DNA of 7,026 nt from Desulfobacterales bacterium (GTDB lineage: Bacteria > Desulfobacterota > Desulfobacteria > Desulfobacterales > JAUCGF01): contig JAOZRC010000281.1 of NCBI GenBank assembly GCA_029940345.1, forward strand, positions 1 to 7,026, in the 5' to 3' direction. Shown here in pieces: positions 1-6,340 of the stretch. The translations under genes and the position numbers were made by a program. The notes under the pieces were generated by a model. The model had not been told where the DNA came from. It saw only the letters and a list, made by a program, of their open reading frames with translations, and made no database searches. Positions within the stretch are counted from its first letter, which is position 1. Each line of letters opens with the position of its first letter.

Positions 1-1
1 A

Positions 2-1204
2 ATCAAAGAAGTGGTCAAAGTGGATGACCACACGGTTGATTTTATCACGGAAGCACCCAACCCGATTTTAGTTTCAGAATGGGGCACCTGGTACATTATG
101 GACAAAGAGTGGTGTGAAAAAAATGGCTCGGCCGAATCCACCAATATCAAATCCGGCAAGGAAAATTATGCCACGCGCCATGCCAATGGCACCGGCCCGT
201 TTAAAGTTGTGGAAAGACAAACGGATGTTAAAACAGTTTTAGAGCCGAATGCCGGATGGTGGGATAAACCGGCGCATAACCTGACCAAAGTGATCTTCAC
301 CCCTGTTTCATCGGACGCAACACGTGTGGCAGCGCTGCTTTCCGGCGAAATTGATATGATGTATCCGGTTCCGGTTCAGGATATCAAACGCGTGAATGAC
401 AATAAAGGCACTTCCACATTGGTGGGGCCGGAACTGCGCACGATTTTCCTGGGCATGAACCAGTCTGATGACGAATTGGCTTGCTCCAAGATCAAGGGAA
501 AAAATCCTTTTAAAGACCCGCGTGTACGAAAAGCCTTTTACCAGGCGATCGATATCGAAGCCATTAAGAAAAAAATTATGCGCGGCCTGTCCGATCCGTC
601 TGCCATTATGATTTCACCCAAAATGTTTCAGTCCTTTGGTAAAGAGTTCAAGCGCCTTCCCTTTGATAAGGCCGCCGCTGAAAAACTACTGGCTGACGCC
701 GGTTATCCGGATGGCTTTGAGGTGTGCATGGACTGCCCCAACAACCGGTATGTGAATGATGAACAAATTTGCCAGGCGGTAGTGTCCATGCTGGCTAAAA
801 TCGGTATCAAAGTCAATCTGAAAGCCCAACCCAAAGCGCAGTATTTTAAAAAAGTGCTCAAATATGACACCGAGTTTTATTTGCTGGGATGGACGCCTTC
901 CAGTTTTGACAGCTACAACGTGCTTTACAACCTGATTAATACGCGCGCGGAAAGCGGCCAGGGTAAATTTAACCTGGGCGGTTACTCCAATCCCAAGATT
1001 GACGCGCTGACCGTTAAAATTTTGAGTGAAATCGATGCGGCCAAACGGAATCTGATGATTAAAGAAGCATACACCCTTTTGAACGCCGATATCGGTTATA
1101 TTCCGTTGCATCAGCAGGCGCTGGCTTGGGGCAAACGGGATAATGTCTCTCTCCAACAGCGGGCTGATAATCAGTTTATGCTTTATCATGTTAATGTGAA
1201 ATAG
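2..1204 (+). CDS. Peptide/nickel-type ABC transporter substrate-binding protein (SBP family 5), 5'-truncated
   Basis: Periplasmic solute-binding component of an Opp/Dpp-type importer; it captures the substrate and delivers it to the permeases encoded downstream. The frame is open from base 2 and ends in TAG at 1202-1204, giving 400 visible residues. Family members usually have about 500-550 residues, so the signal peptide and roughly the first 130 residues lie outside the window. Family-typical landmarks are visible: an early KVDDHTVDF segment, the NGTGPFKV motif at visible residues 62-69, WWDKPAHNLTKVIF soon after, a DPRVRKAFYQAID helix in the middle, and a C-terminal IGYIPLHQQ segment. No internal stop or frameshift is seen. 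Substrate (di- or oligopeptide, nickel chelate, other) cannot be read from the sequence. The family call is secure; the first GTG in the window (base 11) is not a credible start because homology-like sequence runs through it from the left edge. Confidence 0.95.
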   Translation: MKEVVKVDDHTVDFITEAPNPILVSEWGTWYIMDKEWCEKNGSAESTNIKSGKENYATRHANGTGPFKVVERQTDVKTVLEPNAGWWDKPAHNLTKVIFTPVSSDATRVAALLSGEIDMMYPVPVQDIKRVNDNKGTSTLVGPELRTIFLGMNQSDDELACSKIKGKNPFKDPRVRKAFYQAIDIEAIKKKIMRGLSDPSAIMISPKMFQSFGKEFKRLPFDKAAAEKLLADAGYPDGFEVCMDCPNNRYVNDEQICQAVVSMLAKIGIKVNLKAQPKAQYFKKVLKYDTEFYLLGWTPSSFDSYNVLYNLINTRAESGQGKFNLGGYSNPKIDALTVKILSEIDAAKRNLMIKEAYTLLNADIGYIPLHQQALAWGKRDNVSLQQRADNQFMLYHVNVK

Positions 1205-1222
1205 AAATGTTTTAAATTTCAT

Positions 1223-1252
1223 CTTGTTCCAACGTTTCGGCGTTGGAACGAG
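1223..1252. repeat. Palindromic repeat, GTTCCAACG family, copy 1
   Basis: Arm CTTGTTCCAACG (1223-1234) is complementary to CGTTGGAACGAG (1241-1252), with one G-T wobble. A T-G wobble (1235/1240) can close a TTCG tetraloop at 1236-1239. It lies 19 bases after the binding-protein stop codon. No T-run follows on either strand, so it is not a textbook rho-independent terminator. A second copy in inverted orientation is at 1369-1398. It may stabilise the 3' end of the upstream message or simply be an interspersed element. Confidence 0.85.
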
Positions 1253-1262
1253 AATAAAAAAT

Positions 1263-1347
1263 GTCTGAATTAGGATTTGTAGGATTGCCAGATGATAGGA
1301 TTTAAATAATCCTATCATCATTTAATCATATAAATCCTAATTCTGAC
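1263..1347. repeat. 85-base imperfect hairpin repeat built on AGGATT/AATCCT motifs
   Basis: The two halves are near reverse complements. GTCTGAATTAGGATTTGTAG at 1263-1282 pairs with the segment ending at 1347, whose reverse complement begins GTCAGAATTAGGATTTATAT. The apex is a perfect 12-bp stem, GATGATAGGATT (1291-1302) against AATCCTATCATC (1308-1319), with a TAAAT loop. AGGATT occurs three times in the left half (1272, 1281, 1297). It is AT-rich compared with the flanking genes. It looks like a non-coding, MITE-like interspersed repeat; I cannot identify a named family. Confidence 0.85.
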
Positions 1348-1368
1348 AATGGATATGAAATTTATCTC

Positions 1369-1398
1369 CTTGTTCCAACGCCGGAGCGTTGGAACAAG
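1369..1398. repeat. Palindromic repeat, GTTCCAACG family, copy 2 (inverted)
   Basis: CTTGTTCCAACGC (1369-1381) pairs perfectly with GCGTTGGAACAAG (1386-1398), leaving a CGGA loop: a 13-bp stem with a 4-base loop. Its reverse complement matches copy 1 (1223-1252) at all but four positions (three central ones and one near the end), so the two copies lie in opposite orientation around the AGGATT hairpin. It ends 36 bases before the start of the first permease gene. Confidence 0.87.
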
Positions 1399-1434
1399 AC
1401 GAACTTTTAGCTTCCAACTTAAATTTCAAAGATC

Positions 1435-2424
1435 ATGCTTGCTTTTATAATCCGACGACTGGCTCAATCCCTGTTTGTGATGTTTTTCGTGGCGTTGGTC
1501 GCTTTTTCAATGTTCAACTATGTGGGCGATCCGGTTCATCAGATGGTGGGTATTGAAACCTCTTTTAAAGAGCGGGAGGCGCTGCGAGAGCATCTGGGCT
1601 TGAATGACCCGGCGCCAGTGCAGTTTATGCGTTTTATCGGTCATGCGGTGCAGGGTGAATTCGGTTTATCTTACCAACACAAAAGACCGGTGGCCGGCTT
1701 ATTCAAAGAACGGCTGCCGGCCACGTTGGAGCTATCGTTTGTCGCCGCTTTGTTAGCGCTCGTTGTCGGTGTGCCCATGGGTGTTTATACCGGACTGAAC
1801 AGGCACGGTTTTTTAAGCAAGCTGTTTATGACCTTCTCCCTGATCGGCATCTCTTTGCCGACATTTTTAATTGGTATCCTGCTTATTTTTATCTTTGCCG
1901 TTATTCTGGGTTGGCTGCCTTCGTTCGGTCGTGGTGAAGTAATTACAATGGGCGCATGGACAACGGGACTGCTCACAAAATCCGGGCTGAAAGCGCTGAT
2001 CATGCCGTCGATTACGTTGGGGCTGTTTCAATTAACCTTGATTATGCGGCTGGTGCGTTCGGAGATGCTGGAAGTGTTGCGCACCGATTACATTAAGTTT
2101 GCCAGGGCGCGCGGCCTGAGCAACCGGGCGGTGAATTTCGGACATGCGCTCAAAAACACGCTGGTTCCGGTTATTACGATCACAGGCCTGCAAATCGGTT
2201 CCATTATCGCTTTTGCCATTATTACCGAAACGGTGTTCCAATGGCCGGGTATGGGCTTGATGTTTTTGCAGGCCATCCACAATGTGGATATTCCCATCAT
2301 GTCGGCCTACCTGCTTTTGGTGGCCTTCTTTTTTGTTGTCATTAATCTGATTGTGGATCTGCTTTACTATGTGGTGGATCCGCGCCTGCGGATCGATCTG
2401 GGAAAGGCTAACGGTCATGGGTGA
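1435..2424 (+). CDS. ABC transporter permease, DppB/OppB type
   Basis: Inner-membrane permease subunit that forms half of the translocation channel for the imported substrate. The 329-residue length is normal for the family. The N-terminus is typical: a short cytoplasmic start (IIRRLAQS), a first membrane segment at about 11-30, then a long periplasmic region with HLGLNDPAPVQF (53-64) and GEFGLSY (74-80). Further membrane segments fall near 99-121, 134-160, 187-206, 247-268 and 287-311. The EAA-type coupling loop that docks on the ATPase is at about 217-246 (YIKFARARGLS, conserved Gly227). VVDPRLR near the C-terminus is also typical. ATG at 1435 gives the expected N-terminus, but only a weak purine stretch precedes it. 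The gene overlaps the next permease by 8 bases. Peptide versus nickel specificity cannot be told. Confidence 0.96.
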   Translation: MLAFIIRRLAQSLFVMFFVALVAFSMFNYVGDPVHQMVGIETSFKEREALREHLGLNDPAPVQFMRFIGHAVQGEFGLSYQHKRPVAGLFKERLPATLELSFVAALLALVVGVPMGVYTGLNRHGFLSKLFMTFSLIGISLPTFLIGILLIFIFAVILGWLPSFGRGEVITMGAWTTGLLTKSGLKALIMPSITLGLFQLTLIMRLVRSEMLEVLRTDYIKFARARGLSNRAVNFGHALKNTLVPVITITGLQIGSIIAFAIITETVFQWPGMGLMFLQAIHNVDIPIMSAYLLLVAFFFVVINLIVDLLYYVVDPRLRIDLGKANGHG

Positions 2425-3385
2425 TAGCGCTCATCCCACCGAAGGATTGTCTCTACGCAAGGGCTGGCGTATTGCGGGCACTCTGAAACGGCTGACTGAC
2501 AGTGACATTTTTTATTCTTTTTACCATTCACCGGTGACCGTAATTGCTGTATTTGTGACGCTGCTGATGATCGGCAGTGCGCTAACAGCGCCCTGGATCG
2601 CACCCCATAATCCGTTTGATCTGGCCAGCCTGGACCTGATGGATTCGCATATTCCGCCGGCCTGGGAAGATGATGGGGATAAGCGCTACCTGCTTGGCAC
2701 GGATGATCAGGGCCGTGATGTTCTCTCCACGATTTTATATGGCTCGCGCATTTCCCTGATGGTCGGCTTTTTAAGTGTGATTTTTTCCATGGTTTTGGGC
2801 GTCAGTTTGGGAATTATCTCTGGCTATGCAGGCGGACTGGCCGATGTGTTAATTATGCGCATTGCCGAAATCCAGATCAGCTTCCCGGCCATTTTGATTG
2901 CGCTTTTGGTGGATGGTGTCCTGCGCACCCTGATTCCGAACGCGCATTCGGAACGATTGGCTGTTATCGTGCTGGTTTTTTCCATCGGTATTTCCGGATG
3001 GGTGCAATACGCCCGAACTGTGCGCAGCTCCACAATGGTGGAAAAAAATAAAGAGTATGTTCAGGCGGCGCGCGTTATCGGCATCCATCCGGTGCTGATT
3101 ATGACGCGCCATATTCTACCCAACGTGATGGGGCCGGTGCTGGTAATCGCCACGATTCACCTGGCGGTGGCGATCATTACCGAAGCCACGCTCTCTTTTC
3201 TCGGTGTCGGTGTGCCGCCCACCCAACCCTCCCTGGGTACCTTAATTCGTATCGGTAATGACTTTTTGTTTTCCGGTGAATGGTGGATTACCATTTTTCC
3301 CAGCGCCGCATTAGCGATCCTGGTGCTGGCCGTGAACCTTTTGGGCGATTGGTTGCGTGATGCGCTTAATCCTAAGTTGAGGTAA
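2417..3385 (+). CDS. ABC transporter permease, DppC/OppC type
   Basis: Second inner-membrane permease, pairing with the DppB-type subunit. Starting at ATG 2417 it is 322 residues. The family signature LGTDDQGRDVLSTILYGSR is at 93-111, preceded by a periplasmic stretch with IPPAW (79-83). Membrane segments lie near 39-61, 115-137, 148-165, 181-199, 240-261 and 290-310. The EAA-type coupling loop is at 213-240 (EYVQAARVIGIH through ILPNVMGP), and TEATLSFLGVG (255-265) is typical. The frame is open upstream to an ATG at 2351, but that adds 22 residues encoded inside the first permease. ATG 2417 is preferred because it sits about 9 bases after a purine-rich GGGAAAGG (2400-2407) and gives a short overlap with the preceding stop at 2422-2424, suggesting translational coupling. 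Confidence 0.95.
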   Translation: MGDSAHPTEGLSLRKGWRIAGTLKRLTDSDIFYSFYHSPVTVIAVFVTLLMIGSALTAPWIAPHNPFDLASLDLMDSHIPPAWEDDGDKRYLLGTDDQGRDVLSTILYGSRISLMVGFLSVIFSMVLGVSLGIISGYAGGLADVLIMRIAEIQISFPAILIALLVDGVLRTLIPNAHSERLAVIVLVFSIGISGWVQYARTVRSSTMVEKNKEYVQAARVIGIHPVLIMTRHILPNVMGPVLVIATIHLAVAIITEATLSFLGVGVPPTQPSLGTLIRIGNDFLFSGEWWITIFPSAALAILVLAVNLLGDWLRDALNPKLR

Positions 3386-3432
3386 TCAATTGCGGGGAAT
3401 GTATTTTTTACGTTGTATGTCTATACGTCCGT

Positions 3433-3455
3433 ATCCTATTTATAAATCATAGGAT
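3433..3455. repeat. Small AGGATT-type inverted repeat, possibly a degenerate relative of 1263-1347
   Basis: ATCCTAT (3433-3439) pairs with ATAGGAT (3449-3455) across a 9-base loop. Read on the minus strand it contains AATCCTATGAT and ATAAAT, which resemble the right half of the larger AGGATT hairpin at 1263-1347. The match is short and AT-rich, so the relationship is tentative. It lies in the 200-base gap between the second permease and the first ATPase. Confidence 0.5.
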
Positions 3456-3482
3456 TGTAACCCTTTTGCATATATTGCGCCA

Positions 3483-3560
3483 TGTAGGGTGGGTGAAGCG
3501 AAGTAAAACCTACCAAATACTGATGAATGGTGAGTTTCGCTTCGCTACACCCACCCTGCA
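3483..3560. repeat. 78-base inverted-repeat element (GTAGGGTGGGT family) upstream of the first ATPase
   Basis: TGTAGGGTGGGTGAAGCGAA (from 3483) is the inverted counterpart of the segment ending at 3560, whose reverse complement begins TGCAGGGTGGGTGTAGCGAA. The complementarity continues inward with scattered mismatches to about 3513 and 3528. From general knowledge, similar GTAGGGTGGGT...GCGAAGCG palindromes are scattered in intergenic regions of many bacteria and are often mistranslated as peptides containing VGWVKRS. The element lies 25 bases before the likely ATPase start and contains no plausible gene. Confidence 0.85.
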
Positions 3561-3585
3561 TTTGAACACTGAAACCTGTCTATCT

Positions 3586-4557
3586 ATGCTCAAAATTGAA
3601 AACCTGACAATCCGTTTTGATACGCGTTATGGCCCCTTGACGGCCGTGGATAATGTCACTTTTGAAGTGCGGCCCGGTGAGGTGTTCGGTCTTGTGGGAG
3701 AATCCGGTGCCGGTAAATCGTTAACCGGCCAGGCGATTATCGGTCTGCTTGATCCGCCGGGTTATATTGCCGGGGGACAAATTTCCCTGGAGGGAGTACG
3801 CATCGACAACCTTGCATATAATCACCTGCGGGCGCTCAGAGGCCGTAAAATCGGCATGATTTTTCAAGACCCGCTCACCAGCCTGAATCCGCTTTACACC
3901 ATTGGCAAACAACTGACAGAAACCATTTTAACGCACACATCTGTGACAACGGCCGAAGCGCAACAGCAAGCGATTGCGCTGTTGACCGATGTTGGCATTC
4001 CTGGGGCCGCTGAACGGATTAACCAATATCCGCATCAATTTTCCGGTGGTATGCGGCAGCGGGTGGTAATCGCGTTGGCGCTTTGTGCGAATCCCCAATT
4101 GGTGATTGCCGATGAACCCACAACCGCATTAGATGTTTCGATCCAGGCACAAATTCTGTCCTTGTTGAAACAGATGTGCCGGGAGCATGGCGCGGCAGTA
4201 ATTTTGATTACCCATGACATGGGGGTGATTTCTCAAGTCGCCCAACGGGTGGCGGTCATGTATTCCGGTCGCCTGGTCGAAATCGGCGATGTGCGCCAGA
4301 TAGTCAAACATCCGAAACATCCTTACGCCCGCGGCCTGATGGGCTCCATCCCTTCGCTGCATCACCAGGTAGACCAATTGACCCAAATTGATGGCGCCAT
4401 GCCGCGGCTTACGGATATCCCACCGGGCTGCGCATTTCATCCCCGCTGTCCGGAATGTTTTGACTTGTGCCGGGAAAAGCGCCCCGTTTTAAAAAAGATT
4501 GCAAATTCGCATATCGCCTGCTGGCTTTATGCACAAGAGGCGCATCATGCCGGATAA
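3586..4557 (+). CDS. ABC transporter ATP-binding protein, DppD/OppD type
   Basis: Cytoplasmic ATPase that powers import, expected to form a heterodimer with the product of the next gene. From ATG 3586 it has 323 residues, the normal length. All nucleotide-binding motifs are intact: Walker A GESGAGKS (38-45), Q-loop Gln94 in IFQDP, signature SGGMRQ (153-158), Walker B LVIADEP with Glu177, and switch His210 in THD. The C-terminal oligopeptide-transporter extension (oligo_HPY type) carries GCAFHPRCP with Cys282, 288, 295 and 312, a possible Fe-S site. The frame stays open to an ATG at 3466, but those 40 extra residues are encoded by the inverted repeat at 3483-3560 and look nothing like the family. 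MLKIENLTIRF at 3586 is the expected N-terminus. No good ribosome binding site is seen before it. The 3' end overlaps the next gene by 11 bases. Confidence 0.95.
   Translation: MLKIENLTIRFDTRYGPLTAVDNVTFEVRPGEVFGLVGESGAGKSLTGQAIIGLLDPPGYIAGGQISLEGVRIDNLAYNHLRALRGRKIGMIFQDPLTSLNPLYTIGKQLTETILTHTSVTTAEAQQQAIALLTDVGIPGAAERINQYPHQFSGGMRQRVVIALALCANPQLVIADEPTTALDVSIQAQILSLLKQMCREHGAAVILITHDMGVISQVAQRVAVMYSGRLVEIGDVRQIVKHPKHPYARGLMGSIPSLHHQVDQLTQIDGAMPRLTDIPPGCAFHPRCPECFDLCREKRPVLKKIANSHIACWLYAQEAHHAG
4535..4540 (+). promoter_or_regulatory. Ribosome binding site deciding the start of the second ATPase
   Basis: AAGAGG lies 6 bases before ATG 4547, inside the end of the preceding ATPase gene. It favours ATG 4547 over the in-frame ATGs at 4499 and 4529, which would add unfamily-like residues. 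Confidence 0.7.
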
Positions 4558-5542
4558 AGATCAGGCCTTGTTGAAGGTCACCGGTCTGAAACGTTATTTT
4601 GACGTCTCCCAACCGTTTTTGAACCGCCTTTTGGAACGCCGCAAACGACAGTATTTGAAAGCGGTCAATGGCGTCAGTTTTACGATAAAACAGGGTGAAA
4701 CATTCGCACTGGTGGGTGAATCCGGGTGTGGTAAATCCACAATCGCTCATTTGGTGGTGGGACTCTTTCCGCCATCGGCCGGAAAAATTGAATTCGACGG
4801 CATCGACTTGACCACTTTGAACAACCGTGCGCAACTCCGGCCGGTGCGCCGGCGTATGGCCATGATTTTTCAGGACCCTTATGCCAGTTTAAATCCCCGC
4901 TGGCGGGTGAACAATATCATCAGTGAACCAATTAAAGCATTCGGCCTTCTTAACGGGCGTCAGGCAATCGTTCAGCGCACATCCGTTTTGCTCGAACAAG
5001 TGGGTCTGTCACCCCAGGACGGTGCCAAATTCCCACACGAATTTTCGGGCGGCCAGCGCCAACGCATCTCCATTGCGCGCGCATTGGCCGGTGAACCGGA
5101 GTTCATTGTCTGTGACGAACCTACGTCGGCGCTGGATGTGTCCGTGCAGGCGCAGATATTGAACCTGATCAAAAATTTGCAAAAAAAATTCGGCCTTTCC
5201 TACCTGTTCATTTCCCATGACCTGGCGGTTGTACGCCATATTGCGGATCATGTCGGCGTTATGTATATGGGACGTCTCTGCGAATCAGCGCCGGTGAAGG
5301 CGCTTTTTGAAAATCCACGCCATCCCTACACACGGTTGCTTTTAGACACCATTCCCGATATTGAAAAGATGGGCCGTGAATGCGCCCCGCCGCAAGGTGA
5401 GATTCCCAATCCGCTCAATCCGCCTGCCGGATGCGCTTTTCATCCGCGTTGTCCGCAAACAACCGATCATTGCATCTGCAACCGGCCCAAATTGGAAAAT
5501 ATGGCATCCGATGCAAAGGTGGCATGTTTTCAGGCTTTCTAA
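4547..5542 (+). CDS. ABC transporter ATP-binding protein, DppF/OppF type
   Basis: Second cytoplasmic ATPase of the importer, partner of the DppD/OppD-type protein. It has 331 residues from ATG 4547. Visible motifs are Walker A GESGCGKST (57-65), Q-loop Gln109 in IFQDPYASLNPR, signature SGGQRQ (167-172), Walker B FIVCDEP with Glu191, and switch His224 in ISHD. The N-terminal stretch VTGLKRYFDVSQPFLNRL and the YASLNPRW segment are typical of the F-type subunit and separate it from the D-type gene before it. The C-terminal extension has GCAFHPRCP and cysteines 296, 302, 309, 311 and 327, again compatible with a metal or Fe-S site. The start overlaps the preceding stop (TAA 4555-4557) by 11 bases, implying coupled translation. 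A QueG-like gene follows after 20 bases. Confidence 0.95.
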   Translation: MPDKDQALLKVTGLKRYFDVSQPFLNRLLERRKRQYLKAVNGVSFTIKQGETFALVGESGCGKSTIAHLVVGLFPPSAGKIEFDGIDLTTLNNRAQLRPVRRRMAMIFQDPYASLNPRWRVNNIISEPIKAFGLLNGRQAIVQRTSVLLEQVGLSPQDGAKFPHEFSGGQRQRISIARALAGEPEFIVCDEPTSALDVSVQAQILNLIKNLQKKFGLSYLFISHDLAVVRHIADHVGVMYMGRLCESAPVKALFENPRHPYTRLLLDTIPDIEKMGRECAPPQGEIPNPLNPPAGCAFHPRCPQTTDHCICNRPKLENMASDAKVACFQAF

Positions 5543-5549
5543 CCTGAGA

Positions 5550-5556
5550 AAAGGAG
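5550..5556 (+). promoter_or_regulatory. Strong ribosome binding site of the QueG-like gene
   Basis: AAAGGAG is 6 bases before ATG 5563, the best Shine-Dalgarno match on the + strand of the window. It fixes the start and suggests efficient independent translation initiation within the operon message. Confidence 0.85.
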
Positions 5557-5562
5557 ATCTCT

Positions 5563-6306
5563 ATGGATAAAACCTTGGCAGTGAATTACACCAAACAAGC
5601 AAAACAAAAGCTAATCGAATTGGGAGCCGATTTGGTGGGAGTTGCCGAAACCGAACCTTTACAGGCGCTTAAAACAGATCCTCCGAATCTTTTGGATTCA
5701 TTCTCAAGAGCGCTCTCAATGGCAGTGCAACTACCGGCAGCCGTATTTGAGATGATTGCGGATCAACCTACGCCGATATATGACTCGGTTTATCAAACGG
5801 CAAATCGCATCCTGGATGAAATCGCTTTTAAAACAGCTAAAAGGCTTCAAAACGATGGTTTCCGGAGCCTTCCGATTCCGGCATCTCAGGTTTTAGACAT
5901 GCAAAACTGGTATGCCGCCATAAGTCATAAAGCGGTTGCCCGTATGGCCGGACTGGGTTGGCAGGGGAAGAATCTTTTATTGATAACCCCTAAATATGGC
6001 TCGCGTGTGCGCCTGGTGACCGTGCTTACAGATGCGCCTTTGATCATTGACGGGCCGGTAAAAAATCGCTGCGGCAATTGCATGATGTGCCGCGATGCCT
6101 GCCCGGCGGGCGCTATAAAAGGCCTCAACACTGAAAATCACTATAAAAACAGGAATGAAGCGCTGTATTTTGACAAATGTGCTGCCAAATTGGACACGGA
6201 ATTTGCCCAGCTTCCAAAAATCAGCGCGCAGATATGCGGGATATGTATCAAGGTGTGTCCGTTCGGGCGTAAGTTTGGTAAACGATCTGATGGATTTGCG
6301 TCATAG
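5563..6306 (+). CDS. Short QueG-like protein with a double [4Fe-4S] cluster domain, function unknown
   Basis: Cytoplasmic iron-sulfur protein of 247 residues resembling the core of epoxyqueuosine reductase (QueG), with no signal peptide or membrane segment. The N-terminus (LGADLVGVAE, 20-29) and AVARMAGLGWQGKNLLLITPKYGS (124-147, only its core being diagnostic) match the QueG-type core. The C-terminal ferredoxin-like domain has all eight cysteines: CGNCMMCRDACPAGAI gives Cys170, 173, 176 and 180; Cys206 is separate; CGICIKVCPFG gives Cys225, 228 and 232. QueG is usually more than 300 residues and often carries a C-terminal HEAT region, absent here. The QueG catalytic Asp, in the VDSAP-like motif before the AGLGW segment as I remember it, does not align clearly; the region reads LDMQNWYAAISH. 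An authentic tRNA queuosine role is therefore doubtful. It starts 20 bases after the second ATPase, so co-transcription is likely. Confidence 0.82.
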   Translation: MDKTLAVNYTKQAKQKLIELGADLVGVAETEPLQALKTDPPNLLDSFSRALSMAVQLPAAVFEMIADQPTPIYDSVYQTANRILDEIAFKTAKRLQNDGFRSLPIPASQVLDMQNWYAAISHKAVARMAGLGWQGKNLLLITPKYGSRVRLVTVLTDAPLIIDGPVKNRCGNCMMCRDACPAGAIKGLNTENHYKNRNEALYFDKCAAKLDTEFAQLPKISAQICGICIKVCPFGRKFGKRSDGFAS

Positions 6307-6340
6307 ATGTTTTTTAGCTACCAGCGCAAAGTGGGACAAA

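Noticed and set aside
686..1321. Long minus-strand open frame of 211 codons opposite the binding-protein gene
   Set aside because: It lies antisense to a clear family gene, its start falls in the AGGATT repeat, and its product has no recognisable features; it is a codon-bias shadow.
1223..1398. CRISPR array or integron-type attachment sites
   Set aside because: The repeat copies are palindromic, inverted to each other and only two in number, with no regular direct repeat and spacer pattern and no Cas or integrase gene.
2351..2416. Upstream extension of the second permease
   Set aside because: The 22 extra residues are encoded inside the conserved C-terminus of the first permease in another frame and do not resemble a permease N-terminus.
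4499..4546. Upstream extension of the second ATPase
   Set aside because: ATG 4547 has a Shine-Dalgarno AAGAGG at 6 bases and gives the expected N-terminus; the extension overlaps the preceding gene without support.
4409..4834. Minus-strand open frame of 141 codons across the ATPase junction
   Set aside because: It is antisense to two well-supported genes and shows no domain pattern or ribosome binding site.
6310..6315. Run of six T after the QueG-like gene as a rho-independent terminator
   Set aside because: No GC-rich stem immediately precedes it, and the strong dyad starts only downstream at 6341.
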